From Pontibacter coccineus (lineage in GTDB: Bacteria; Bacteroidota; Bacteroidia; Cytophagales; Hymenobacteraceae), in contig NZ_JAUOTN010000002.1 in the NCBI RefSeq assembly GCF_030546575.1, forward strand, positions 372,001 to 436,000: a DNA stretch of 64,000 nt. Reading direction: 5' to 3'. Position 1 is the first letter of the stretch. Each line of letters begins with the position of its first letter. Of this stretch, positions 17,840-26,910 are shown piece by piece. The translations under genes were made by a program, and so were the position numbers. A model generated the notes under the pieces. The model ran no database searches and was not told the DNA's origin. It was given only the letters and a program-made list of their open reading frames with translations.

Positions 17840-19543
17840 TTGGAAAATAAGAAAATCATAAAGCTGTTTAAGCTGGCCGCCGAGCTTATGGAGCTGCACG
17901 ACGAGAATCCGTTTAAGGTGCGCTCGTATGTGAATGGGGTTGCCGCGCTGGAATTGGTGGAGGAGCCGCTGGCACTCAAAAGCCAGGCCGAGCTGGAAGG
18001 TATAACCGGCGTGGGCAAAAGCATCGCTGCCCGCGTGATCGAAATAGCCGAAACTGGTTCTTTCACGGAGCTGGACCAGCTGCTTTCGGTAACGCCCCCG
18101 GGCGTGGTAGAGATGCTGCGCATCAAAGGCATCGGTCCGAAGAAAGTGCGCAACCTCTGGAAAGAGCTGGGTGCGGAAACTGTAGAGGAGTTGCTGGATG
18201 CCTGCGAGCAGGACAAGGTGAGCAAACTCAAAGGCTTTGGTGCCAAGACCCAGGAAAATATCAAACAGGCCCTGCTGTTTACGCAGCAGAACCGTGGCAA
18301 ACTGCTGTTTGCAGAAGCCGAATCAGCTGCCCATGCTTTGCTGGAGCAGGTGCAGCAAGCCCTGCCGGATGCGGAAGTCGCGCTGGTGGGCGACGTGCGT
18401 CGCTGCCTCGAGATTGTGGAAAAGCTGGAGCTGGTGGTGGGCACCGATAACCCAACGGAAGCAGAAACGGCCCTGAACAAACTCGACGAGCTGCAGCAGG
18501 ATGAATTAAACTCTGGCCCCATGGTATGGCGCGGCAAGCACAGCGTGAGTGGTTTGGCCACCGAGATCCGGTTTGCCAGCCCGGCCAATTTCCAGAACGA
18601 ACGCTTCATACGCTCTGCTTCCCAAGAGCACCTGACCCAGGTATTTGCGGCCAACAAGAACATGCTGACCGTAGCCCGCGAGGGCAGCCATAGCTCTGAA
18701 GAAGATATTTACGCCTCGGCAGGTATGGCCTACATCGTACCGGAACTGCGGGAAGGTACAAACGAGCTGCAGCTGGCCATGGAAAACAGGCTGCCCAAGC
18801 TGCTTGAGCTTGGCGACCTGAAAGGCATTCTGCACAACCACAGCACCTACTCTGACGGCGCTCATACCCTGGAGCAGATGGCCACCTACTGCCGCGACAT
18901 GGGCTACCAGTATTTAGGTATATCCGACCACAGCAAGACGGCCGCTTACGCCGGCGGTTTGCGCGAAGGAGATGTGTTGCGTCAGCAGAAAGAGATTGAC
19001 GAGCTGAACCAGAAATTGGCGCCTTTCAAAATATTCAAAGGTATAGAGTCCGATATTCTGGGCGATGGCTCCCTGGACTACGAAGAGGACATTCTGAAAA
19101 CCTTCGATTTCATTGTGGCCAGTATCCACAGCAATCTCAACATGGACGAGCAAAAGGCCTCATCTCGCCTGATTACAGCCATTGAGAATCCTTATACGAC
19201 CATGCTGGGCCACCCGACCGGGCGTTTGCTGCTGCGCCGCGAAGGCTATCCGATCAATCACAAAATGGTGATCGATGCCTGCGCCGCCAACAACGTCATC
19301 ATCGAGATCAACTCCAACCCCTGGCGCCTCGACATTGACTGGCGATGGGTGCACTATGCGCTGGAGAAAGGCGTGATGCTGAGCATTAACCCGGATGCGC
19401 ACCACACCAGCGGTTACGACGACATGCGCTACGGCGTGCTGGTCGGTCGCAAAGGCGGACTCACAAAAGAGATGACCTTTAATGCGAAGTCTGCGGAAGA
19501 AGTGGAGGCGTATTTCAAGGCACGGAAGGAGAAGATAAAGTAG
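17840..19543 (+). CDS. PolX-family protein (HhH + Pol X-like + PHP) with altered polymerase site
   Basis: 567 residues, the usual length of bacterial DNA polymerase X. Helix-hairpin-helix motifs are present (GITGVGKSIAARV 54-66, IKGIGPKKVRN 95-105, LKGFGAKTQENI 130-141). The C-terminal PHP phosphoesterase is intact: HNHSTYSDG (His332, His334), ISDHS, GIESDI, SIHS, GHPTGR and NPDAH. The nucleotidyltransferase site is not: where family members have G-D-x-D this protein has E-K-L-E (194-197), and the third Asp appears as Glu242. It may therefore be a PHP nuclease/repair protein without normal polymerase activity. The start is TTG. The MreB-like gene begins 3 bp after its stop. Confidence 0.92.
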   Translation: MENKKIIKLFKLAAELMELHDENPFKVRSYVNGVAALELVEEPLALKSQAELEGITGVGKSIAARVIEIAETGSFTELDQLLSVTPPGVVEMLRIKGIGPKKVRNLWKELGAETVEELLDACEQDKVSKLKGFGAKTQENIKQALLFTQQNRGKLLFAEAESAAHALLEQVQQALPDAEVALVGDVRRCLEIVEKLELVVGTDNPTEAETALNKLDELQQDELNSGPMVWRGKHSVSGLATEIRFASPANFQNERFIRSASQEHLTQVFAANKNMLTVAREGSHSSEEDIYASAGMAYIVPELREGTNELQLAMENRLPKLLELGDLKGILHNHSTYSDGAHTLEQMATYCRDMGYQYLGISDHSKTAAYAGGLREGDVLRQQKEIDELNQKLAPFKIFKGIESDILGDGSLDYEEDILKTFDFIVASIHSNLNMDEQKASSRLITAIENPYTTMLGHPTGRLLLRREGYPINHKMVIDACAANNVIIEINSNPWRLDIDWRWVHYALEKGVMLSINPDAHHTSGYDDMRYGVLVGRKGGLTKEMTFNAKSAEEVEAYFKARKEKIK

Positions 19544-19546
19544 GGG

Positions 19547-20470
19547 ATGCTTAAAAGAGAAGTCTGGATAGAAGTCTGCTCTCGGGTAACAAAGGTTTAT
19601 TCTAAAGGAGAACTTATAGCAAATGAGCCTACTGCAGTCGCTATAGATGGCCTAAGCGGTAGGGTAGAAGCCTTCGGGGATGCTGCACTAGAATTCATGC
19701 AGCGTTTAGCAGCAAATCAGGTGCAGTATAATCTTGTTTGGCCTGTTAGTACTGGAATAACTGATTTTTATGCCTTTGAGTATTTTCTTAGAGGGTTATT
19801 GAATAAGAGCTTTGATGGCAATAAGCTTTTAGGGCTTCTGCAGCGTTCTTACCAGATGGTATTCATTGTACCATCAACCGTATCCAGTGTAGACTTAAGA
19901 GCTTGGCGCGATTCAGGTCAACATGCCGGAGCAGCGGAGGTATATTTTATACATAAGCCTTACCTCGTCATGAGAGGCCTCGGTATAGATTTTTACACCA
20001 CAGCAGGAACAGCATTGGTAGAAATTGGGAGCAGCTCAACAGAAATTTTTGTGATAGCGAATGGCAAAATTTTAGCCAATGAGCAGCTGGCAGTGGGTAA
20101 AAACAGTTTTATAAGTTCTATACAAGTAGATTATAAGAGGACGCAGAATCAATCCATCTCGGTGACTGCTGCAGAGCGGCTGCTAGAGCAAGATGCAGCT
20201 GTACTGAAATGGGTTGAGAAGTACTACTTCATCATAGAAGAGACTTTATGGCGGGTGCTGGATACAATGCCTGCTGACACAGTACAGGCAATCGTAGCAA
20301 AAGGAATAACTCTTTACGGAGCGGGTGCTAACAGTGTCGGTTTAAAGGCTGCGCTAAGCTTTAATGGCAAACTGGCACTACAACATGTGAGTGATAGCGA
20401 TCACGTTATTTCACGTGAAATTGGGAATCTAAATGGTAAAGGCTTTCCACGTGATCTATTTATAAGATAA
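19547..20470 (+). CDS. Divergent MreB-like actin-fold protein
   Basis: 307 residues that can be laid along MreB: GELIANEPTAVAID (beta strands 2-3), RVEAFGDAALEFM, VSTGITDFYAFEYFLRGLL (MreB: DGVIADF..TE), LVEIGSSSTEIFVIANGKI (MreB: DIGGGTTEVAV) and GITLYGAGANSVGL (MreB: LTGGGA). The first phosphate loop DxGTxxT is replaced by EVCSRVT and the second has Ser in place of the glycines, so nucleotide binding may be altered or lost. Base composition is visibly more A/T-rich than the genes around it. It starts 3 bp after the PolX-like stop. It is a paralogue, not the cell's main MreB. Confidence 0.8.
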   Translation: MLKREVWIEVCSRVTKVYSKGELIANEPTAVAIDGLSGRVEAFGDAALEFMQRLAANQVQYNLVWPVSTGITDFYAFEYFLRGLLNKSFDGNKLLGLLQRSYQMVFIVPSTVSSVDLRAWRDSGQHAGAAEVYFIHKPYLVMRGLGIDFYTTAGTALVEIGSSSTEIFVIANGKILANEQLAVGKNSFISSIQVDYKRTQNQSISVTAAERLLEQDAAVLKWVEKYYFIIEETLWRVLDTMPADTVQAIVAKGITLYGAGANSVGLKAALSFNGKLALQHVSDSDHVISREIGNLNGKGFPRDLFIR

Positions 20471-20525
20471 AAAGGCCAGTACTCCGAATCACAAGCCTCA
20501 AGAATCAATTAAACTTTAGTACTGA

Positions 20526-21524
20526 ATGCCGAAAATACTAATTCTCCGTTTTTCCTCTATCGGTGACATCGTGCTGACTACGCCGGTGGTGCGCTGCATC
20601 AAGCAGCAGGTGCCGGATGCGGAAGTGCACTATTGCACCAAGCAGGCCTTTAGAGGTATACTGGAGCCTAATCCTTACATCGACAAAGTGCACACATTAG
20701 GCGATAGTCTGGGTGAACTGGTGCAGCAACTAAAGGCCGAGAACTTCGACTTTGTGGTGGACCTGCACAACAACCTGCGCACCCGCGTCATCAAAACCCG
20801 CCTGGGTAAGCCCTCCAAAAGCTTCGATAAGCTCAATTTCGAGAAGTGGCTGATGGTAAACCTGAAAGTGAACCGCCTGCCCGATGTGCACATTGTAAAC
20901 CGCTACCTGGCCGCTGCTGCGCCACTAGGTATACAGGACGACGGCAAGGGACTGGACTACTTTATACCTGCCGCCGACGAAATGGACATTCATACTTTGC
21001 CAGCCGGTTTCCAGAACGGATATGTAGCCTTTGCCATCGGGGCGCAGCATTATACCAAACGATTACCTACGGAGCGCATCATTGAACTTTGTGCAAAACT
21101 GCAGCAACCAATTGTTCTGCTCGGCGGGAAAGAAGACGCTGCCACCGGTGATGAAATTGCCAGCTACTTTCAACAATCAGCAAGTAACAATCAGCAATCA
21201 ACCATCATCTTCAACGCCTGCGGCAGGTATAGCCTCGCAGGTTCAGCCTCGCTGGTGCGGCAGGCAACACAGGTGGTTAGCCACGATACCGGTCTGATGC
21301 ACATTGCGGCGGCTTTCCAGAAGAACATCATCAGCGTGTGGGGCAACACCATACCCGAGTTTGGCATGTACCCTTTCCGGACCAGGTATAAAGTGCTCGA
21401 GGTAAACGGACTGCCTTGCCGGCCCTGCTCTAAGATAGGGTATAGCAAATGCCCCAAAGGTCACTTCAAGTGCATGCGGGATATTGATTTCTCTGCCATT
21501 GAGCAGCAGCCTTATAAAGTATAG
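20526..21524 (+). CDS. Glycosyltransferase family 9 (heptosyltransferase-like), second copy
   Basis: 332 residues, the same length as the GT9 at 8.1-9.1 kb but only distantly similar. The start LILRFSSIGDIVLTTPVVRCIKQ is the GT9 signature, and VSHDTGLMHIAAAFQKNIISVWGNT forms the C-terminal sugar-nucleotide site. The same four-cysteine tail CxxC-x7-C-x6-C (CRPC...KCPKGHFKC) is present. It probably transfers a sugar to LPS core or a related glycolipid; acceptor unknown. It ends just before a 24-bp perfect terminator stem. Confidence 0.93.
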   Translation: MPKILILRFSSIGDIVLTTPVVRCIKQQVPDAEVHYCTKQAFRGILEPNPYIDKVHTLGDSLGELVQQLKAENFDFVVDLHNNLRTRVIKTRLGKPSKSFDKLNFEKWLMVNLKVNRLPDVHIVNRYLAAAAPLGIQDDGKGLDYFIPAADEMDIHTLPAGFQNGYVAFAIGAQHYTKRLPTERIIELCAKLQQPIVLLGGKEDAATGDEIASYFQQSASNNQQSTIIFNACGRYSLAGSASLVRQATQVVSHDTGLMHIAAAFQKNIISVWGNTIPEFGMYPFRTRYKVLEVNGLPCRPCSKIGYSKCPKGHFKCMRDIDFSAIEQQPYKV

Positions 21525-21532
21525 ACAGCTAT

Positions 21533-21584
21533 AAAAACGACAACGCCCTCGCAGGTTTATACCTGCGAGGGCGTTGTCGTTTTT
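21533..21584. terminator. Bidirectional terminator with 24-bp perfect stem
   Basis: The left arm 21533-21556 pairs without mismatch to 21561-21584 around a TTAT loop, with A5 and T5 at the ends. It lies between convergent GT9 and TraB/GumN genes. Confidence 0.93.
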
Positions 21585-21612
21585 CAGGTATAGGTATACC
21601 TGATGAGTTGGT

Positions 21613-22566
21613 TTACTGCAGTGGTTTTACGGTATAGCCGGCTCTTTGCAATAGCTTTAGCAAACCGTTTTCGCCCGGAAGGTGCGCTGCTCCTACTGCT
21701 ATAAAGGTAGATTGCTCTTTCATAATGGCAGGTAGCTTAGTCATCCAATCTTTGTTTCGGTCGTCCGTCATATAGGCCATGTCACCACCGCCGGTCAGCT
21801 CATTGTATTCCTGCGATAGCGCCCAGATGCCTTCCACGTCCTTATCGAAATACAGCTGCACGAGTTTGTTTGAAAGCTGCGTAGCCACATCTTTGTTTTT
21901 GATGTAAGCCACGAGTTGCTCCGCCTGTTTGTCCAACGGGTAATGGTTGTAAAGCAAATCAAACTGCTGCTCCATGGTCTCGAGCGTGCTTACTTTCTTG
22001 TTGCTTTTCTTGTTGTAGCTGGCAAAATACATGTCAAGCGGCTGGCCGGTGTAGTTTTTTAGCACTTCCATGTCCTGGTAGTCTTTCATGGAAAGCATCA
22101 GCATCAAGGTCATCGGTTTCATCTGGTCGGCCATGCTCAGCTCAAAGCCAAACTTTTCTTTCACCTCCTGGTTCACCAGCGCATAGTCCTCCTTGTTCAG
22201 CAGGTTCGAGAGCTTGTTGTCCGGCATCACCATTTTAGCGCCCAATAGCATCATCTTGGCCGAATCGATCTCTGTTTCCACCACCAGGCCGCGGCTTTCC
22301 ATAAAGCGCTCCATTACCTCCGGTTGCGTGTTGAGGTAGCTGGAGTTGAGCAGGTGATAGGTGCCGTACAGGTATGAGGGTTGCTTCAGTCCATTGCCGC
22401 TGATCTCCCAAAGCAGCGATTTGGCCGATGCAACAGGTTGTGCCTTGGCAGTGGTCCTGGCTTTGGCTGATTTAGATTTTAACTTCTGGGCCTGGCTGAG
22501 GGAAGGGATAAAAAGGAAAGCCATCCAAAGGAGGCAAATCAGGGGGTATCTGTTCTTAGAATGCAT
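21613..22566 (-). CDS. TraB/GumN family protein (secreted)
   Basis: 317 residues with a signal peptide (LLWMAFLFIPSLSQAQ) and one TraB/GumN domain. The family signature GTYH is present in SYLYGTYHLLNSSY, with a second conserved region STFIAVGAAHLPGENGLLKLL at the C-terminus. Family members are Tiki-like membrane or periplasmic metalloproteases; the two conserved His/Gly motifs fit that. A linker of Lys/Ser/Ala repeats (residues 28-48) follows the signal. It is convergent with the GT9 gene, with its own upstream region. Confidence 0.92.
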   Translation of the reverse strand: MHSKNRYPLICLLWMAFLFIPSLSQAQKLKSKSAKARTTAKAQPVASAKSLLWEISGNGLKQPSYLYGTYHLLNSSYLNTQPEVMERFMESRGLVVETEIDSAKMMLLGAKMVMPDNKLSNLLNKEDYALVNQEVKEKFGFELSMADQMKPMTLMLMLSMKDYQDMEVLKNYTGQPLDMYFASYNKKSNKKVSTLETMEQQFDLLYNHYPLDKQAEQLVAYIKNKDVATQLSNKLVQLYFDKDVEGIWALSQEYNELTGGGDMAYMTDDRNKDWMTKLPAIMKEQSTFIAVGAAHLPGENGLLKLLQRAGYTVKPLQ

Positions 22567-22591
22567 GTATAAAAGGTTAATAAAAAGGTTG

Positions 22592-22622
22592 TTTCAGATT
22601 GAGCGGGATAGCTGTAGTTTTG
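22592..22622 (+). promoter_or_regulatory. Candidate promoter (TTTC-N19-TAGTTTTG)
   Basis: TAGTTTTG at 22615-22622 fits the -7 element, with TTTC at 22592-22595 exactly 19 bases before it. It would serve the small gene at 22691. Confidence 0.45.
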
Positions 22623-22690
22623 CAAATGAAAATGCCATTGGCTGCTTTTTGCGCGAATGGCACCTATAAAGATTCAGAAAAGTAATTTAT

Positions 22691-23101
22691 ATGTCCAAAT
22701 ATAATCTGAGCTGGCAAGCCACCGACGAGCAACTACTCGATGCGCTTTTGCTGGCAACTGGCGGTGAAGGAGGGGCTACTCTGCAGGATGTGCTGCTGAT
22801 GATCGATGCCCTGGACGGCGATGTGATGTCGTTGGAAGACCTGGAACAAGGGCTCGAAAAGCTGGTGTCGGCTGGTTTTGTGATGGTGCAGAAAAACAAG
22901 CTGGCCCTGTCTGAGCAATTCTTGGCCAAATATGAACAAGCGACGCTGACCTCTACAGAAGAAGCGCCTGAAAGTCCGCTGCAAAAACTGCTTTCTCAAA
23001 CGCCCCTCACCGAAGCAGGTATACAGCAAGCCCGAACCGAATCGCTCAAGAAGTACAAGCTCAAAAACCACTACCAGCAGTACCAGGAGCAGTTTGGGTA
23101 G
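22691..23101 (+). CDS. Small cytosolic protein of unknown function (winged-helix-like)
   Basis: 136 residues without a signal peptide or membrane segment. Helical N-terminal part with a pattern typical of a winged helix: TDEQLLDALLLATGG, ATLQDVLLMIDALDGDVMSLEDLEQGLEKLVSAGFVMVQKNKLALSEQF. The remainder is polar, and the C-terminus YKLKNHYQQYQEQFG is basic and glutamine-rich. I do not recognise a named family; DNA binding would be speculation. It is followed by a terminator shared with serS. Confidence 0.75.
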   Translation: MSKYNLSWQATDEQLLDALLLATGGEGGATLQDVLLMIDALDGDVMSLEDLEQGLEKLVSAGFVMVQKNKLALSEQFLAKYEQATLTSTEEAPESPLQKLLSQTPLTEAGIQQARTESLKKYKLKNHYQQYQEQFG

Positions 23102-23114
23102 TTTTAGGATTTGG

Positions 23115-23288
23115 AAATTTGAAGATATGCAGATGCTGAAATAAGAAATTGCCGATTTCTATTTCTGAGGTATAAGTAGGGAATCTAACAACAAGCTAAT
23201 AAATGCAGAAGCGCCGCTGAGTTAATTCAGCGGCGCTTCTTATTTCCAGGTATGGAGAAATTTTCAAATCTCCACAATCTTCAAATTT
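23115..23288. repeat. Inverted repeat flanking an intergenic gap
   Basis: AAATTTGAAGAT (23115-23126) is repeated inverted at 23277-23288, at the two edges of the gap between two convergent genes, with the terminator in the middle. It is the same architecture as the other simple-sequence repeats. Confidence 0.5.
23207..23240. terminator. Bidirectional intrinsic terminator
   Basis: A perfect 14-bp stem (23207-23220 with 23227-23240) with a GTTAAT loop lies between the convergent 22691 gene and serS. Confidence 0.85.
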
Positions 23289-24562
23289 TAGCTGATCTTC
23301 TCAAAACCCAGGTATGGGTGCAGCACTTTCGGCATGTTGATACCGTCTGGCGTCTGGTTATTCTCCAGGATAGCAGCCACGATGCGCGGCAGGGCCAGGG
23401 CACTACCGTTCAAGGTATGCAGCAGCTGGGTTTTGCCTGACTCTGTTTTGGAACGCAGCTTCAGGCGGTTGGCCTGGTACGTCTCAAAGTTAGAGGCAGA
23501 GCTTACCTCCAGCCAGCGGTTCTGGGCGGTAGAGTATACCTCCATATCGTAGGTGAGGGCAGAGGTAAAGCCCATGTCACCGCCGCACAGGCGCAGCACG
23601 CGGTAAGGGAGCTCCAGTTTTTGCAGTAGGCCCTGGATGTAGCTGCTCATTTCCTCCAGCGTTTCGTATGACTTTTCTGGCAGCGTAACCTGTACAATCT
23701 CTACCTTGTCGAACTGGTGCAGGCGATTCAGACCGCGCACATCGGCACCCCACGATCCGGCCTCTCTTCTAAAGCAGGGCGTGTGGCCGGCGTTCTTGAT
23801 CGGCAGTTGCTCCACCGGCACAATCACGTCGCGGTAAAGGTTCGTGATGGGTACCTCGGCAGTCGGGATCAGGTATAGGTTGTCTTCCGTGGCGTGGTAC
23901 ATCTGGCCGTCCTTGTCAGGTAGCTGGCCGGTGCCGTAGCCAGAGGCTTCGTTCACCAAAATTGGCGGCTGCACTTCCATGTAGCCCGCTTTCATGGCCT
24001 CGTCGAGGAAGAAGTTGATAAGGGCGCGCTGCAGGCGGGCACCTTGCTTCTTGTACACCGGGAAACCAGCGCCTGATATCTTGTTGCCCAGCTCAAAATC
24101 GATGATGTCGTATTGCTGGATCAGCTCCCAATGCGGTAGGGCACCTTCGTGCAATTTTGGAATTTCACCGTGTTGTAGAACTACTTCGTTGTCTTCTGCT
24201 GTTCTACCTTCAGGAACACTTGCATGCGGAAGGTTCGGCAGCTTGTATAGTGCTTGCTGTATTTGCTCTTCGATGGCAGCCAGCTGCTCACTCAGCGATT
24301 TGGTCTGCTGCTTTAACTCTGATGTTTCTGCTTTGGAGGCTTCCGCCTTTTCGCGGTCGCCGTTCTTCATCAGTATACCGATCTCTTTTGAGAGGGTATT
24401 GGCACGGGCCTGCAGCTCATCGTGCTGGCTTTGCACCTGCCGGCGCTGCTGGTCCAGGGCTACAATAGCCTCTACCTCTTGGGCGGCATTTTTGTAGTTT
24501 TTCTTGGTAAGTCCAGCTATCACAAGTGCTGTCTGCTCTCTTAAAACGTTTAGCTGTAGCAT
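23288..24562 (-). CDS. serS: Seryl-tRNA synthetase
   Basis: Class II aminoacyl-tRNA synthetase charging tRNA-Ser. 424 residues, the normal length. The N-terminal antiparallel coiled-coil arm spans about 30-100 (LQARANTLSKEIG, AEASKAETSELKQQTKSLSEQL). Class II motif 2 is PCFRREAGSWGADVRGLNRLHQFDKVE and motif 3 is LNGSALALPRIVAAILENNQ. Serine-site residues TAEVPITNLYRD are present. A -7-like TATTTTTG lies at 24585-24592 on the minus strand. Confidence 0.98.
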   Translation of the reverse strand: MLQLNVLREQTALVIAGLTKKNYKNAAQEVEAIVALDQQRRQVQSQHDELQARANTLSKEIGILMKNGDREKAEASKAETSELKQQTKSLSEQLAAIEEQIQQALYKLPNLPHASVPEGRTAEDNEVVLQHGEIPKLHEGALPHWELIQQYDIIDFELGNKISGAGFPVYKKQGARLQRALINFFLDEAMKAGYMEVQPPILVNEASGYGTGQLPDKDGQMYHATEDNLYLIPTAEVPITNLYRDVIVPVEQLPIKNAGHTPCFRREAGSWGADVRGLNRLHQFDKVEIVQVTLPEKSYETLEEMSSYIQGLLQKLELPYRVLRLCGGDMGFTSALTYDMEVYSTAQNRWLEVSSASNFETYQANRLKLRSKTESGKTQLLHTLNGSALALPRIVAAILENNQTPDGINMPKVLHPYLGFEKIS

Positions 24563-24843
24563 AGTTTGGGTCGTTATGTAGCTGCAAAAATATACTTTTT
24601 TAGGTTGTTAGCGGCATTTGCGAAATCTTTTAAGGAAAAACTGAAACATTTTCAACAAAATCCCCGCTAATATTTGTTAATTACTAAGCATTGCAATAAC
24701 ATTGCAGTGCAATTTATGGCAGGCCCTTTCCTGAGCCGCACAAAACTCTATCGCATTCATTCATTTTCCGAATTAAAAGTAAAGCTCTCGCTGCGTCCGC
24801 CCATGCGTGCCAAGCAGGTTAATTTAACTACCATACCACATTT

Positions 24844-26709
24844 ATGTACAATATTGAAGAATTGAAAGATAGGCTTCTTTCAGAACTCAAGGAAATTGCA
24901 GAAGACCTGGGTGTTAAGAATTTCAAGAAACTCAGCAAACAGGATCTGGTCTACAAAATCCTTGATCAGCAAGCCATAACCCCTCCCGACAAATTGCCGA
25001 AAAAAGTAAAATCCTCCTCTAGCACAGCCGTCGCCAGCGAAACCGCAGCTACTGAAAACACAATTACCATTAGTGAAGAGCAAGAGGTGAATGAAGAGCA
25101 GGAAGCCCCTGCAGCCGAAGCGATAGCCCAGGCAAAACCTGCCCGCGAAGCAGCGCGCCGCGAACAAACCAGTCCGACTTTAGTACAACAGGCCGCACCC
25201 GCAAAGGACCACGGTCCGCAGCGTGAGCGTGTAACGACCCGCCGCGACAACCGCAGCGAAGGCGCCAATCCGCGTGAACCACGTCAGGAGCAGCGTGTGG
25301 AGCGTACAGAGGCCCGCCCGGAGCGTGCTGAGAGAGCGGAGCAGCGACCGGAACGCGTTGAGAGAACAGAGACTCCGCGTCCTGAGCGCAACGAGAGAAA
25401 TGAAAGAAACGATAACCGCACAGAGCAGCGTGAGCAGCGTCCTGAGGTAGGAAACCGTGCAGAGCAGCAACGCGAGCCGCGCCCTGAAGTCGGAAACCGT
25501 AGCGACAGCCGCAATGACCAGAGCAACCGTAGCGGCGATAACTTCCCGCGCCGTCAGCAAAATGCAGCCGCAAGCAGCAATAACTTCCGCGAGTTTGACG
25601 GAATAATCCTAAATGAAGGTGTGTTGGAGCTGATGCAGGATGGCTACGGCTTCCTTCGCTCCACGCATTACAACTACCTGGCCTCGCCAGATGATATCTA
25701 TGTGTCTCCTTCGCAGATCAAATTGTTCGGTCTGAAAACGGGCGACACAGTAAAAGGCCAGATCCGTCCGCCGAAAGAAGGGGAGAAGTACTTTGCCCTG
25801 CTTAAAGTGGATCTGGTGAACGGACGCACCACGGAGGAAATCCGCGACCGTATACCTTTCCAGCACCTGACGCCGCTTTTCCCGGAAGAGCGCCTGAAGC
25901 TCACCACCAAGCCAAACCTGCTCTCAACCCGTATCCTCGATCTGTTTGCCCCGATCGGTAAAGGCCAGCGCGGTATGATCGTGGCGCAGCCGAAAACAGG
26001 TAAGACCGTGTTGCTGAAAGAGATCGCCAACGCCATCTCCGAAAACCACCCGGAAGTATACCTGATGATCCTGCTCATAGACGAGCGTCCTGAAGAAGTG
26101 ACCGATATGGCCCGCAGCGTGAAGGCGGAGGTAATTGCCTCTACGTTCGACGAAACGGCCGACCGCCACGTGAAGGTTGCGAGCATCGTACTGGACAAGG
26201 CCAAGCGCATGGTAGAGTGCGGCCACGATGTGGTTATCCTGCTCGACTCCATTACGCGACTGGCGCGCGCCTATAACACAGTGGTGCCTTCGTCAGGTAA
26301 GATCCTGTCGGGTGGTGTGGATGCCAACGCGTTGCACAAGCCGAAGCGTTTCTTCGGTGCGGCCCGTAACGTGGAGAACGGCGGCTCGCTCACCATCATC
26401 GCCACTGCGCTGATCGACACCGGTTCTAAAATGGACGAGGTGATCTTTGAAGAATTTAAAGGTACCGGTAACATGGAACTGCAGCTGGACCGCAAACTGG
26501 CCAACCGCAGAATTTACCCTGCTATCGACGTGCCGGCATCCGGTACACGCCGCGAAGACCTGCTCATGGACAGAGACGAACTGAACCGCATCTGGATCCT
26601 GCGCAAGTTTATGTCCGACATGAACTCCGTGGAAGCCATGGAATTCCTGAAAGATAGAATGCAGGGAACCAAGAGCAACGAAGAGTTCCTGATCTCGATG
26701 AACGGATAA
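24844..26709 (+). CDS. rho: Transcription termination factor Rho with long disordered insertion
   Basis: Hexameric RNA helicase that terminates transcription. An N-terminal Rho_N helical domain lies at 1-45 ([22 protein letters not shown]). About 200 residues rich in Arg, Glu, Gln and Asn follow (50-247, many RxER and NRxEQ units), then the RNA-binding cold-shock-like domain (252-325, [14 protein letters not shown]). The ATPase has Walker A AQPKTGKT (381-388), the [11 protein letters not shown] loop and [13 protein letters not shown]. The insertion makes it about 200 residues longer than E. coli Rho; such disordered insertions are known in Bacteroidota Rho. A 26-bp terminator follows. Confidence 0.98.
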   Translation: MYNIEELKDRLLSELKEIAEDLGVKNFKKLSKQDLVYKILDQQAITPPDKLPKKVKSSSSTAVASETAATENTITISEEQEVNEEQEAPAAEAIAQAKPAREAARREQTSPTLVQQAAPAKDHGPQRERVTTRRDNRSEGANPREPRQEQRVERTEARPERAERAEQRPERVERTETPRPERNERNERNDNRTEQREQRPEVGNRAEQQREPRPEVGNRSDSRNDQSNRSGDNFPRRQQNAAASSNNFREFDGIILNEGVLELMQDGYGFLRSTHYNYLASPDDIYVSPSQIKLFGLKTGDTVKGQIRPPKEGEKYFALLKVDLVNGRTTEEIRDRIPFQHLTPLFPEERLKLTTKPNLLSTRILDLFAPIGKGQRGMIVAQPKTGKTVLLKEIANAISENHPEVYLMILLIDERPEEVTDMARSVKAEVIASTFDETADRHVKVASIVLDKAKRMVECGHDVVILLDSITRLARAYNTVVPSSGKILSGGVDANALHKPKRFFGAARNVENGGSLTIIATALIDTGSKMDEVIFEEFKGTGNMELQLDRKLANRRIYPAIDVPASGTRREDLLMDRDELNRIWILRKFMSDMNSVEAMEFLKDRMQGTKSNEEFLISMNG

Positions 26710-26720
26710 TGTATACTTTA

Positions 26721-26776
26721 CCAAAAACAGACCGGCCCCCATTGCTTTGTAGCAGTGGGGGCCGGTCTGTTTTTGG
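26721..26776. terminator. Bidirectional terminator with 26-bp stem
   Basis: The left arm 26721-26746 pairs with 26751-26776 with a single G-T mismatch and a TTGT loop. A5 and T5 stretches lie within the arms. It sits between convergent rho and the small membrane-protein gene. Confidence 0.92.
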
Positions 26777-26779
26777 AGG

Positions 26780-26910
26780 TTAAATTGTTAAACGGAAATT
26801 TTTATCATCCACAGCATTGAAACACTTAGGTTTTAACTCAATTGCTGAATGCAATTTGATAGTTGCGTATAACCATCAAAAATTTAACCATTCAACCATC
26901 AACAATTTAA
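26780..26910. repeat. Simple-sequence inverted repeat flanking a gap
   Basis: TTAAATTGTT (26780-26789) and AACAATTTAA (26901-26910) bracket the gap. Degenerate AACCATTCAACC words lie at 26870-26900. The right arm overlaps the stop codon of the next gene. Confidence 0.6.

Noticed and set aside
17840..20470. PolX-like and MreB-like genes as one frameshifted gene
   Set aside because: Each has its own complete family signature, a stop codon separates them, and the second has a different composition.
24674..24865. 63-residue frame upstream of rho
   Set aside because: No domain, no promoter or codon bias; it overlaps the rho start and is probably leader sequence.
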